From positions 1 through 57,733 of the forward strand of contig JAAELY010000150.1 of NCBI GenBank assembly GCA_024226335.1: a stretch of 57,733 bases of DNA, given 5' to 3'. The notes under the pieces were generated by a model. That model made no database searches and was not told the origin of the DNA. It saw only the letters and a list, made by a program, of their open reading frames with translations. The DNA comes from a bacterium. Lineage in GTDB: Bacteria > Myxococcota_A > UBA9160 > SZUA-336. Within the stretch, counting starts at the first letter, position 1. Every line of letters starts with the position of its first letter. The translations under genes were made by a program, and so were the position numbers. This document shows positions 40,268-48,331 of this stretch, one piece after another.

Positions 40268-41040
40268 GCTTTTACCTCGTTGTCACGCGCCTTGCCCGGA
40301 TCGAGCACGTCGCGAATCAAGACCAGTTCCTGTTCATTGGGCCCGCGTGTCTCGGGCACGGAATCCGCTACCTCGAGTTCGAAGCCGGTGGCCTCGACCA
40401 CCTCGTCGATACTCACGCCCGGGTGCAGCGATACCAGGCGCATGGACTGGTCCGCGCCGCCGAAGTCGAACACGGCCAGGTTCGAAACCACCCGGCGCAC
40501 TTCGTGATGGCGCGTACTCGCCTCGCCCAGGGCTCTGGCCCGGTCGTATCCGACTCCCGAAACCACGTCGACTTTCTCGACGAAGGTGTTTCGGCTGTGG
40601 TTTGGAATCCAGTAGCTGGTCGTATGGCTGATGGTATTTCCTGGCGCCCCGCGCATACCCAGGAGTTGTGCCTTTGGTTTTCGATAGTCGCCAATGCAGG
40701 CAAAGTTCTGATTCCCAAAGCGATCGATCTGGCTGGCGATCATGATCACGTGGCGCTGCCCGGACCAGAGTACGTCGAAGATCGTGCGGAACGGAAACCA
40801 GCCGTCGACCACAGGCTCAGGGGGCGCTTTCCCATCGGGCCCTGAACTAACCGGCAACACGTTCGCAAGCGTCGAAGCGATGCCGTCGGTCATGACCAGA
40901 TCGGGTTCGAAGGTCGAACGGGCCAGTTTTGCACCGATCATCGGAATCGTGCCGAAGGCGCTCGCCAGTTTCTCGCCATCGCCGCGATAACAATCGGCAC
41001 AGGCGGCCACGCAGACTTCGGCGCGCGTGAAATCGCTCAT
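40264..41040 (-). CDS. ipdB: IpdB, beta subunit of COCHEA-CoA hydrolase
   Basis: 258 residues from ATG 41040. Class I CoA-transferase beta-type fold. Diagnostic blocks shared with Rv3552 are RAEVCVAACADCYRGDGEK, GAKLARSTFEPDLVMTDG, QRHVIMIASQIDRFGNQNFACIG, MRGAPGNTISHTTSYWIPNHS, VVSGVGYDRA and RVVSNLAVFDFGGADQSMRLVSLHPGV. With IpdA it forms the ring-opening hydrolase that cleaves the remaining steroid ring of COCHEA-CoA. Its start overlaps the ipdA stop by four bases, ensuring paired expression. Confidence 0.88.
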   Translation of the reverse strand: MSDFTRAEVCVAACADCYRGDGEKLASAFGTIPMIGAKLARSTFEPDLVMTDGIASTLANVLPVSSGPDGKAPPEPVVDGWFPFRTIFDVLWSGQRHVIMIASQIDRFGNQNFACIGDYRKPKAQLLGMRGAPGNTISHTTSYWIPNHSRNTFVEKVDVVSGVGYDRARALGEASTRHHEVRRVVSNLAVFDFGGADQSMRLVSLHPGVSIDEVVEATGFELEVADSVPETRGPNEQELVLIRDVLDPGKARDNEVKA

Positions 41041-41888
41041 CGGTTCTTCCTCACGGCTTCCTGGTACTCGGCTTCGCTGTTCAGCGACAGGTATTGCGCA
41101 ACGAAATCCTTCCAGGCGTCGGGATCTCGGGCGGCCAGGGCGTACTGCTTCTGGAACGCCTCGTCGCGACCGTAGTCCGGGGGGCACTCGGTAAAGTGGG
41201 CACCGCCGGGGGCTTCGATCACGCCGTCGATCAGCATGCGATGGATCTTGAGTGTGTGCAGCGAGCCTTCGAGCAAGAGGTCTTTGGTCGGCACGATCTT
41301 CTCGCACGACATGAAGCGCCGTGTGGCCGCGCCGCAGTACAGATCGTCGAAGTAGGGATCGGGTCCCAGGAACTGACCGTTGCCCGCCGCATCGGCGCGG
41401 TTCATGTGGATCAATGCCACGTCCAGGTGCAAAGCCGGTACAGCGACCAGTTCCTCACCGTCCTCGTAGGGCGACTTCACCAGTTTCAGCTCGGGGTTGT
41501 ACTTGAGCACGTCCGATCCCAGTCCAGCCCGCGTCGGTAGAAAGGGCAGGCGCAACGCGGCCGCGTACAGCCCCCATTGCAACATGCCTTCGTCGAGTTC
41601 CACGACCTCGATCGCGCCGCTCTGGCGCGCTTTGCGGAAGTGCGGTTCGAGTGGAATCGAATCGAGCGAGACGAAGCCGTAGATCAGCTTCTTGACCTTG
41701 CCCGCCGCGCAGAGCAGCCCCACATCGGGACCGCCGTAGCTGACGATCGTCAGGTCTTTCAGGTCCGAGCGCAGGATTTCGCGTATCAGCGACATCGGCT
41801 TGCGTCGGGAACCCCAGCCCCCGATTCCGATGGTCATCCCGTCGCGAAGCTCGGCGATGACGTCGCGTTCCGTCGTGCGCTTGTCCAC
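41037..41888 (-). CDS. ipdA: IpdA, alpha subunit of COCHEA-CoA hydrolase
   Basis: 283 residues from GTG 41888. The beginning MDKRTTERDVIAELRDGMTIGIGGWGSRRKPMSLIREILRSDL region, YGGPDVGLLCAAGKVKKLIYGFVSLDS, GAIEVVELDEGMLQWGLYAAA (Glu100 likely the active-site glutamate), RLPFLPTRAGLGSD and EAPGGAHFTECPPDYGRDE match M. tuberculosis IpdA (Rv3551) block for block. IpdAB looks like a CoA-transferase but acts as a hydrolase opening the last steroid ring. First gene of the 12-gene minus-strand operon; its promoter region (41889-42031) carries a 16-bp palindrome placed between -35 and -10 hexamers. Confidence 0.9.
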   Translation of the reverse strand: MDKRTTERDVIAELRDGMTIGIGGWGSRRKPMSLIREILRSDLKDLTIVSYGGPDVGLLCAAGKVKKLIYGFVSLDSIPLEPHFRKARQSGAIEVVELDEGMLQWGLYAAALRLPFLPTRAGLGSDVLKYNPELKLVKSPYEDGEELVAVPALHLDVALIHMNRADAAGNGQFLGPDPYFDDLYCGAATRRFMSCEKIVPTKDLLLEGSLHTLKIHRMLIDGVIEAPGGAHFTECPPDYGRDEAFQKQYALAARDPDAWKDFVAQYLSLNSEAEYQEAVRKNR

Positions 41889-41950
41889 GGAGCCCCCTGT
41901 CTTGGATGCGGCCTGGAAGCGGCAATTCTACCTGCCGCGGCCCGTGGAGT

Positions 41951-41978
41951 ATAGTAACGATACGTATCGTTTCTGCAA
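41951..41978 (-). promoter_or_regulatory. ipd operon promoter with embedded 16-bp palindrome
   Basis: On the minus strand TTGCAG (41978-41973) and TACTAT (41956-41951) are separated by 16 bases, and the spacer is almost entirely the perfect palindrome AACGATACGTATCGTT (41956-41971). The palindrome contains the ACGATAC and GTATCGT arms of the repeat at 15805-15823 fused without a spacer; with a five-base spacer the right arm would be degenerate (GTTTCTG). Placement between -35 and -10 is typical of TetR-type repression. Distance from the -10 to the ipdA start is about 62 bases. Confidence 0.62.
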
Positions 41979-42031
41979 AATCGTCAGCAAAGACAATTAC
42001 TTGGGGAATTGGGACGATCTGGCGAGACGCT

Positions 42032-42802
42032 TCAGCCAGCGCTGCCGGGGCTGAATTCCACGCTCAGGTCGTGGACTGCGCGATCTTCCAGGGATTGCTT
42101 CAGATCCGGCGAGACCGGGACCAGTTCGAAGGTGCCTCGGGCGCCCGCCCGCAGGAGTACGAAACTCAGGCCGGTGGAAATGGCTTCCAGGCGAATCCCG
42201 GCGTTGCGGGCCTGCCCACTCAGGCTGGCATGGGCGAGCGCGACCAGATTGTCGACCAGGTGCGGAGAGGAATCCGCGGAACTCGCGGTGTCGTAGCGGG
42301 TCTGGTCGGAGGCGCGCGCAAGACTCAGATTCACCACTTGAGAGCGTTCGGAGTCGTAGGGCATGTCCAGGGAATACACCCCAATGTGTCCGGCGCCCGC
42401 CGCCTCGCGCCGAAACAGCGTCCGCAGCGAGACATCGATGGAGCGAATTCGCGGCAGGCCTCGTTTCACGATCTGAGCCTGGGAATCCACCAGGGTCTTT
42501 TCGAGCTCGCGGATCACCTGTTCCAGCGGTATCCCCTTGAGGTCCTGCCCCGGATTCCCTCGGGTCGGGATCGACCAGCTACAGATCAGGGTGATTGCGA
42601 AGATCGCGGCGGTGCGCAGCATGCTCCGGGTCTTATCGACGGACCCGGCCTGTGGGCTGAGTCCCTTCCAACAGCCGCGGAAGAATGCGGCGGCCTGCGC
42701 GAGCGAAAATTCCGCGTAGGTGTCGGTTTCCGACGCGGCCGAGGAGTAGATCGAGGTGTGGATCGGATCGACTCCCGTCGCTGCGAGCCCTACAATCGCC
42801 AT
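42032..42802 (-). CDS. Hypothetical protein with one membrane/signal segment
   Basis: Not recognised. If started at ATG 42802 it is 256 residues, with a coding-like N-terminal 60 residues, one hydrophobic segment (MLRTAAIFAITLICSWSI at about 61-78) and a soluble C-terminal part (GIPLEQVIRELEKTLVDSQAQIV... and AHASLSGQARNAGIRLEAISTGLSFVLLRAG). Starting instead at ATG 42622 would make that hydrophobic segment a signal peptide and give a 196-residue exported protein. Neither start has a clear Shine-Dalgarno. It sits upstream of ipdA in the same direction but the promoter at 41951 separates them. Confidence 0.55.
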   Translation of the reverse strand: MAIVGLAATGVDPIHTSIYSSAASETDTYAEFSLAQAAAFFRGCWKGLSPQAGSVDKTRSMLRTAAIFAITLICSWSIPTRGNPGQDLKGIPLEQVIRELEKTLVDSQAQIVKRGLPRIRSIDVSLRTLFRREAAGAGHIGVYSLDMPYDSERSQVVNLSLARASDQTRYDTASSADSSPHLVDNLVALAHASLSGQARNAGIRLEAISTGLSFVLLRAGARGTFELVPVSPDLKQSLEDRAVHDLSVEFSPGSAG

Positions 42803-42821
42803 TGGCGCCGCGGGGTGCCAA
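42768..42821 (+). promoter_or_regulatory. Candidate promoter and leader hairpin for the DUF1043 gene
   Basis: TCGACT (42768-42773), 17 bases, TACAAT (42791-42796) form a reasonable sigma-70 promoter. Directly after, TTGGCGCC-GCGG-GGTGCCAA (42802-42821) can fold into an 8-bp stem with one G-T pair near the predicted 5' end of the transcript. This region is also the putative N-terminal coding part of the divergent hypothetical gene if that gene starts at 42802. Confidence 0.35.
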
Positions 42822-42852
42822 GGTAGGCAAACCGGGACACGGACCGGGAGTG

Positions 42853-43416
42853 ATGGGGGGAGAGCCGTTGGAAGCCTGGCAGTTGATTTCTTTGGTTGGC
42901 GTTTTCGTCGTGGGTCTCGGCGCGGGCACGATGTTCCGCAAGAGCGACAAGAAGTTGCGCGCACATGCAGAGCAACTGGAATCCGAACTCGACGTGACCC
43001 GCGAGCAATTGAATTCCCACAAGGCGGAAGTCTCGAAGCACTTCGAACAGACGTCCGGTCTTTTCCGTGATCTCACTCAGCAGTACACGGCGCTCTATTC
43101 GCATCTCGCAGAGGGAGCACGCGAACTCTGTCCCGAGATGGTCGAAGTCGGTGGCGGATTCGCCAGTCCCTTGCTGACATCGGCCTTGAGTCCCGACGAG
43201 CAGATCGACGAGAAGGATGAGGTGGAACTCGATTCGGCCGATGCCGAAGCGACACCGGTCATCGACGCGGACGATCCCGCGGTTCCGCCAGAGGAGATCT
43301 CCCCCGAAGAACTTGCATCCGCAGCTGCCGTGTCCGGAGCGGAATCCGTCGCCAATGGCTCGAGCAACGGCCAGAGCAACGGTCAAGAGAGCCACGTCCC
43401 CGGCGCTTTTCGCTAG
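42853..43416 (+). CDS. YhcB/DUF1043-family membrane-anchored coiled-coil protein
   Basis: About 187 residues. One N-terminal transmembrane helix (WQLISLVGVFVVGLGAGTMF) is followed by a charged coiled coil (KKLRAHAEQLESELDVTREQLNSHKAEVSKHFEQTSGLFRDL) and an acidic, low-complexity C-terminal tail. This is the DUF1043/YhcB (ZapG) layout, a family linked to envelope growth and cell division in Proteobacteria. A TTG at 42868, with GGGGGAG 6-12 bases before it, would give MEAWQLISLV and matches the family start better than the ATG at 42853. No relation to neighbours apparent. Confidence 0.75.
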   Translation: MGGEPLEAWQLISLVGVFVVGLGAGTMFRKSDKKLRAHAEQLESELDVTREQLNSHKAEVSKHFEQTSGLFRDLTQQYTALYSHLAEGARELCPEMVEVGGGFASPLLTSALSPDEQIDEKDEVELDSADAEATPVIDADDPAVPPEEISPEELASAAAVSGAESVANGSSNGQSNGQESHVPGAFR

Positions 43417-43454
43417 GAGCCCGCTGGAGCTGCTGCGGTCCGGAGGAGTTCTAG

Positions 43455-44987
43455 ATGGCCATCGTCACCCCCGTCGAAGCCGCACCCGGACAGCGTCGCC
43501 GATTGAGTCTGGCCAGCCCGGCCACCGGTGAGACGATCGACGAGATCGAAGTCCAGAGCGAGGCCGACGTACGCGCAGCGGTCGAGCAAGCGCGCAAGGT
43601 GCAACCCGCCTGGGCTGCCCTGAGTTTTCAGGAGCGTGCGCACTATCTGAGGCGCGCGCTCTCCATCCTGATGGAACGTCAAGAGGAGTTCATCGACGTA
43701 ATCGTGCGCGAGTCCGGCAAGCCGCGCAGCGAAGCGCTGATGATGGACATCTTCTCCGGTTGTGATTCGCTGGCGTTCTACGCCAAAAACGCTGCGAAGA
43801 TGCTTCGTCCGCAGCGCAAGTCATTGCACGGAATCATGCGGCTGATGAAGAAGCTGCAGATCGTGTATCGGCCGCTCGGTGTGGTCGGCGTGATCAGTCC
43901 GTGGAACGGGCCGTTCATTCTCTCCGTCAATCCCGCGGCCCAGGCCCTCGTGGCGGGAAACGCGGTGATCCTGAAGCCCAGCGAGGTGACGCCGCGCTCT
44001 GGTCAACTGGTGGCAAGACTGTTCGAGGCCGCGGGGCTGCCCGAAGGAGTGTTGCAAGTGCTCACGGGCGACGGGGAAACCGGTGCGGCGCTGATCGAGT
44101 CCGGTGTCGACAAGATCAGTTTCACGGGCAGCGTTGCGACCGGGCGACGAGTTGCGGAGGCTTGTGCGCGACAGCTGCTTCCATGCACGCTCGAACTCGG
44201 TGGCAAGGACCCGATGCTCGTATGCGCCGATGCGAATCTCGACGTGGCGGCCGGTGGAGCCGTTGCGGGTGCCTTCATGAATACCGGCCAGTATTGCTGT
44301 GGAACCGAGCGGGTCTACGTGATGGATCAGATCGCAGACGCGTTCATTGAGAAGGTCGTTGAGCGGGTCGGGAAGTTGCGTCAGGCGCGCGACGGCGAGT
44401 TCGATGTGGGAGCCATCTTCTGGCAGAAGCAGTTGGACGTCATCGAAGCGCATATGGCCGATGCCATTGAGAAAGGCGCCAGGGTTCTGGTCGGGGGGCA
44501 ACGCAATCCGGAGCTGTGCAGCGGGCTCTACTACGAGCCGACGGTTCTCGTCGATGTGAGCCACGAGATGCGCATCATGAAGGAGGAGACGTTTGGTCCG
44601 ATCCTTCCGATCATGCGCGTGCGCGATACGGAGCACGCGATCGCGCTGGCCAATGACACGGACTACGGTCTGGGTGCGAATATCTGGAGCACGGATACGA
44701 ACTCGGCGTTCGATATCGCGCTGCGCATCGATTCGGGCAGCGTCTGCATCAACGACATGACCATGACCTACGGCGCGCACGAGGCACCTTTTGGCGGCCG
44801 CAAGACCAGTGGGGTGGGGCAGGTCAACGGGGAAGTCGGTCTGCGCGGCTATTGTCACGCCAAGCCGATACTCACGGATCGTTTTGGCGGCAAACAGACG
44901 GCCGGGCACTACCCGTATTCCGCGAAGCGCGATGCCGGTATGCAGCGTTTCATCAAACTGCTCTGGGGGCGCGCGGCCCGCAAGTGA
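43455..44987 (+). CDS. NAD(P)-dependent aldehyde dehydrogenase
   Basis: 510 residues of the ALDH superfamily. VGVISPWNGPFILSVNPAAQALVAGNAVILKPSEVTP (cofactor and Asn catalytic region), ISFTGSVATGRRVAEA, catalytic Glu in CTLELGGKDP, nucleophilic Cys in NTGQYCCGTERV and MKEETFGPILPIMRV are all present. It oxidises an aldehyde to the acid; the substrate is unknown. An aldehyde from amine deamination or from sterol side-chain cleavage would fit the window. A short C-terminal extension (YSAKRDAGMQRFIKLLWGRAARK) is basic. RBS GGAGGAG is present at about 43441-43447. Confidence 0.87.
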   Translation: MAIVTPVEAAPGQRRRLSLASPATGETIDEIEVQSEADVRAAVEQARKVQPAWAALSFQERAHYLRRALSILMERQEEFIDVIVRESGKPRSEALMMDIFSGCDSLAFYAKNAAKMLRPQRKSLHGIMRLMKKLQIVYRPLGVVGVISPWNGPFILSVNPAAQALVAGNAVILKPSEVTPRSGQLVARLFEAAGLPEGVLQVLTGDGETGAALIESGVDKISFTGSVATGRRVAEACARQLLPCTLELGGKDPMLVCADANLDVAAGGAVAGAFMNTGQYCCGTERVYVMDQIADAFIEKVVERVGKLRQARDGEFDVGAIFWQKQLDVIEAHMADAIEKGARVLVGGQRNPELCSGLYYEPTVLVDVSHEMRIMKEETFGPILPIMRVRDTEHAIALANDTDYGLGANIWSTDTNSAFDIALRIDSGSVCINDMTMTYGAHEAPFGGRKTSGVGQVNGEVGLRGYCHAKPILTDRFGGKQTAGHYPYSAKRDAGMQRFIKLLWGRAARK

Positions 44988-45026
44988 CTTCCGGTTTTTA
45001 AAATCAGGAATAGTTCGCATTTTCGC

Positions 45027-45055
45027 TTGCTTCGCGTGAAGCGGAATCCTAGATT
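45027..45055 (+). promoter_or_regulatory. Candidate promoter for the Fur-family gene
   Basis: TTGCTT (45027-45032), 17 bases, TAGATT (45050-45055), ending 8 bases before the GTG start at 45064. A small inverted repeat GCTTC-GCGT-GAAGC (45029-45042) lies in the spacer and an AT-rich tract (44996-45013) lies just upstream; either could be an autoregulatory metal-responsive site, but neither matches a textbook Fur or PerR box. Confidence 0.3.
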
Positions 45056-45063
45056 TCCCGTCG

Positions 45064-45486
45064 GTGAGTCCCCTCCCAACCACTCGTGAACACGTGACTG
45101 CGCTGCGAAGAAATCGCACGCGCCAACGCGATCGATTGCTCGAGTTGCTGCGCGGAACCGATACGCATCCGACCGCCTCACTGCTCTACGAGCAGCTCTC
45201 ATCGGAGTTTCCGCGACTCTCGCTGGGAACCGTCTATCGGAACCTGGAAGTGCTGGTCGCCGACGGTGTGGTAGAGGAACTCGAATCCAGTGGATCGGCC
45301 ATTCGCTACGACGGCAATCCCACACCCCATCATCACTTCTTCTGCGACGCGTGCGGCTCGATCCACGACGTCGAACTCAGGGAGCCGCGCGGTCTGAAGG
45401 CGCGGCTCGAGCGCGGACACGGTCTTCGCGCCGAGCGCGTGCGCATGTCTTTCTACGGTCTCTGCGACGATTGCAGCGACCTCTAG
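45064..45486 (+). CDS. Fur/PerR-family metalloregulator
   Basis: 140 residues from GTG 45064. Winged-helix domain [54 protein letters not shown], then the metal-sensing segment [16 protein letters not shown] and a second CxxC (CDDC) near the C-terminus forming the structural zinc site. The DVE ending of the sensor segment and its neighbour rubrerythrin suggest a PerR-like peroxide sensor rather than a ferric regulator. It is followed after 32 bases by the rubrerythrin gene, its likely target. Confidence 0.85.
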   Translation: MSPLPTTREHVTALRRNRTRQRDRLLELLRGTDTHPTASLLYEQLSSEFPRLSLGTVYRNLEVLVADGVVEELESSGSAIRYDGNPTPHHHFFCDACGSIHDVELREPRGLKARLERGHGLRAERVRMSFYGLCDDCSDL

Positions 45487-45518
45487 GTTTCGTCAATTCC
45501 ATCCCACAAGGAGAATCC

Positions 45519-45944
<426 letters not shown>

Positions 45945-45955
45945 AACTCGCTTTC

Positions 45956-45989
45956 GCTGCGGGCGGGGCGTGCGCGTCCCGCCCGCAGC
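45956..45989 (+). terminator. GC-rich hairpin after the rubrerythrin gene
   Basis: A perfect 12-bp stem, GCTGCGGGCGGG (45956-45967) with CCCGCCCGCAGC (45978-45989) and a 10-base loop, followed by only a weak T run (ACTTTGA). It lies between rubrerythrin and the Fe-S gene, so it may be a partial terminator that sets higher expression of rubrerythrin relative to the downstream pair. Confidence 0.55.
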
Positions 45990-46001
45990 CACTTTGATGA
46001 C

Positions 46002-47261
46002 GTGAAGAATCCGCCCATTCCCGCCCCCGAGTTTCTCGATCGCAGCGCACTGGACGCCGAACTCACGCGTGTGTTCGAGAAGTGCCAGGACTGTCGGCGC
46101 TGCCTGCCGCTCTGCCCCTCCTTCCCCGCGCTCTTCGAGTCTCTGGATCGACACGAGCAGGAGGCGTCGCGGATGAGCACGGGTGAGTCCCGTGAGGTCA
46201 TCGACTTCTGTTTTCAGTGCAAGCTCTGTTTCAACCACTGTCCCTATCATCCGCCACACGAGTGGGCGATCGACTTTCCCAAGCTCATGAATCGCGCGAA
46301 ACTCGTGCAGGCCCGGGAAGAGGGCATCCCGCTGGCCGAGCGCTTGGGATGCCGGCAAGACCTGATGGGCAAGGTGTCGTGCATGACGGCGTCACTGAGC
46401 AATGCCGCGTTCAAGAACCGCAGTGTTCGCCGGTTGATGGAGAAAACGACCGGCATCGACCGGCGCTGGATCATGCCCACCTATGAGAATCAGCCGCTAT
46501 CGAAACAGCTGGCGAAGCGCAGCCCGGTCGCCGCAGACCACGCACGAGTCATCCTGTTTTCGACCTGTTTCGTGGAATACAGCGAAGCGGAAACCGGGCT
46601 GGCCACGGCGCAGGTGCTCGAGCACCTGGGTGTGGGTATCGAAGCGGGGTACGACGTGTGCTGCGGCGCGCCCTATCTGCATGGTGGTGATCTCGACAAT
46701 GCCAGGAAAAACGCCGCCAGGGTCGTGGCCGGACTCGTCGAAGGAGTGCGCGCGGGATTGCCCGTGGTCGTACCCGGCCCGACGTGTTCGATGCAGATCA
46801 AAACGGAATATCCCGAGCTACTGGATAGCGAAGACGCCCGACTGGTCGCGGACAATACCTTCGACGTGGGCGAGTACCTCTGGAAGCTGCGCGGCGAACA
46901 GAAGCTGCTACGCGAGTTTCCCGTGAAGCTGGGAAAGGTGGCCTACCACCTTCCATGCCACCTGAAGTCGCAGAACATTGGATTCCGCTCCGCGCAATTG
47001 TTGAAGATCGCCGGGGCCGAGGTCGAGATGATGGATCGTTGCTCCGGGGTCGATGGAACCTGGGGCATGAAGGCAAAGTGGTACGATGCCAGTCAGAAGG
47101 TCGCAGGGAAGTTGATCGACGAGGTCAAACGCCATGAGCCGGATCATGTTGCGACGGACTGCCCTCTGGCCGGCTTGCGAATTCTGGAAGGTACCGGGCG
47201 CAAGGCCGTTCATCCGATCGTACTACTGCGCGACGCGTACGGACTGGGAGAGCCTTCATGA
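46002..47261 (+). CDS. Iron-sulfur protein of the GlpC/heterodisulfide-reductase type
   Basis: 419 residues from GTG 46002. Two classic 4Fe-4S motifs: C28-x2-C31-x2-C34-x3-C38-P and C70-x2-C73-x2-C76-x3-C80-P. Further on, CCGAPYLHGG and a second cysteine region (HLPCHLKSQNIG ... DRCSGVDGTWGMKAKW) are the CCG-domain pair found in GlpC and HdrB-like subunits. It probably transfers electrons from a quinone or flavoprotein pool. The trio rubrerythrin, this protein and DUF3501 recurs in many bacteria, suggesting that it supplies electrons for peroxide reduction (inference). Overlaps the DUF3501 gene by four bases. Confidence 0.85.
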   Translation: MKNPPIPAPEFLDRSALDAELTRVFEKCQDCRRCLPLCPSFPALFESLDRHEQEASRMSTGESREVIDFCFQCKLCFNHCPYHPPHEWAIDFPKLMNRAKLVQAREEGIPLAERLGCRQDLMGKVSCMTASLSNAAFKNRSVRRLMEKTTGIDRRWIMPTYENQPLSKQLAKRSPVAADHARVILFSTCFVEYSEAETGLATAQVLEHLGVGIEAGYDVCCGAPYLHGGDLDNARKNAARVVAGLVEGVRAGLPVVVPGPTCSMQIKTEYPELLDSEDARLVADNTFDVGEYLWKLRGEQKLLREFPVKLGKVAYHLPCHLKSQNIGFRSAQLLKIAGAEVEMMDRCSGVDGTWGMKAKWYDASQKVAGKLIDEVKRHEPDHVATDCPLAGLRILEGTGRKAVHPIVLLRDAYGLGEPS

Positions 47262-47836
47262 AGAAAATCGAGGCTTCAGATCTTCTCGACCTGACGAACT
47301 ACGAAAAGCAACGCGACGACTACCGCAGGCGCATGATGGCTCTGAAGGGGCCCCGTCGCGTCGCCGTGGGCGATGCGCTGATGTTCATCTTCGAGAACCG
47401 CGATACGGTCCGCTTCCAGATCCAGGAGATGGTCCGTGTGGAGCGGATCGTCGACGATGAGAAGATCCAACTCGAACTCGACGTCTACAATGAGTTGATC
47501 CCGGGTCCACACGAACTCTCGGCGACTCTGATGATCGAGGTTACCGAGAACGAGATGATCCGACCCACTCTGGATCGTCTGATCGGGATTGACGAACACA
47601 TCTTCTTGCGGATCGGAGATCAGAGTGTGAAGGCGGACTTCGACGAAAAGCAGTTCGAAGAGGACCGCATCAGTGCGGTGCAGTACATCCGTTTCCCGCT
47701 CGGATCGAAACTCGCCGAGGCGTTCGCCGATCCTGAGTCAGATGTCGCGCTGATCGTAGACCACCCCGCCTATCGGTCTTCCGCCGTGATCGTGGGGGAT
47801 ACGCGCCAGTCACTGCTGCGGGACCTTCAGGAGTAA
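47258..47836 (+). CDS. DUF3501 family protein
   Basis: 192 residues, soluble, no signal. Conserved-looking segments are ITKIEASDLLDL-like start, YEKQRDDYRRRMMALKGPRRVAVGDALMFIFENRDTVRFQIQEMVR, YNELIPGPHELSATLMIE and SAVQYIRFPL. The family accompanies rubrerythrin and the GlpC/Hdr-like Fe-S protein, as here; function unknown. Start overlaps the previous stop (ATGA), so it is the third gene of the unit. A convergent gene ends 24 bases later. Confidence 0.85.
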   Translation: MKKIEASDLLDLTNYEKQRDDYRRRMMALKGPRRVAVGDALMFIFENRDTVRFQIQEMVRVERIVDDEKIQLELDVYNELIPGPHELSATLMIEVTENEMIRPTLDRLIGIDEHIFLRIGDQSVKADFDEKQFEEDRISAVQYIRFPLGSKLAEAFADPESDVALIVDHPAYRSSAVIVGDTRQSLLRDLQE

Positions 47837-47859
47837 ACCGAGCGGCCGACCGGGATCGT

Positions 47860-48300
47860 TCAGGCGCCACCGCCCAGTTTCGCGTAGTCCACCGTCAGCC
47901 AGCGCTCGGGCTTCATGATCACGGTGATCTGTCCCTCGCCGGTGCCGTCGCCGACGTATTGATCGCCGAGTTCGGGACCGAAGTAGCGATGGGCCATCGG
48001 CCGGACTTCCTTTTCGACGTCCGAAGGGCGAATCGCCGTGATCGGACCTTCCACGCTGACGTACTGGTATAGCGGTGGGGCCTCGACCTGAGCGCAGATG
48101 GAGAAGCGCGAGGTGTTCCGCAGGAGTTTCCCCTTGCGGGAGCCTTCTTCGGTGACCACCCAGACGCCGATTTCGGGCGAGTAGTCGTACCAGATCGGAA
48201 CGGTCAGTGGTCCGCGGCCCGGTTCGTCGATACTGATCACGCCGACGTGAAGATCGGCCAGGAAAGTCTCGCGCTCTTCGCGCGTCATCTTCAGCGACAT
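47860..48300 (-). CDS. Pyridoxamine-5'-phosphate-oxidase-like (PPOX) protein
   Basis: 146 residues from ATG 48300. Split-barrel flavin/F420-binding fold: FLADLHVGVISIDEPGRGPLTVPIWYDYSPE, GKLLRNTSRFSICAQVEAPPLYQYVSVEGPI and a C-terminal VIMKPERWLTVDYAKLGG. Members bind FMN, F420 or haem and often reduce small molecules; with LLM-type enzymes in the window F420 binding is plausible. Upstream in-frame sequence shadows the GNAT gene and is excluded. Confidence 0.8.
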   Translation of the reverse strand: MSLKMTREERETFLADLHVGVISIDEPGRGPLTVPIWYDYSPEIGVWVVTEEGSRKGKLLRNTSRFSICAQVEAPPLYQYVSVEGPITAIRPSDVEKEVRPMAHRYFGPELGDQYVGDGTGEGQITVIMKPERWLTVDYAKLGGGA

Positions 48301-48331
48301 TCGGAATCTCCTCTGAGTCAGGCAGGCGAAC

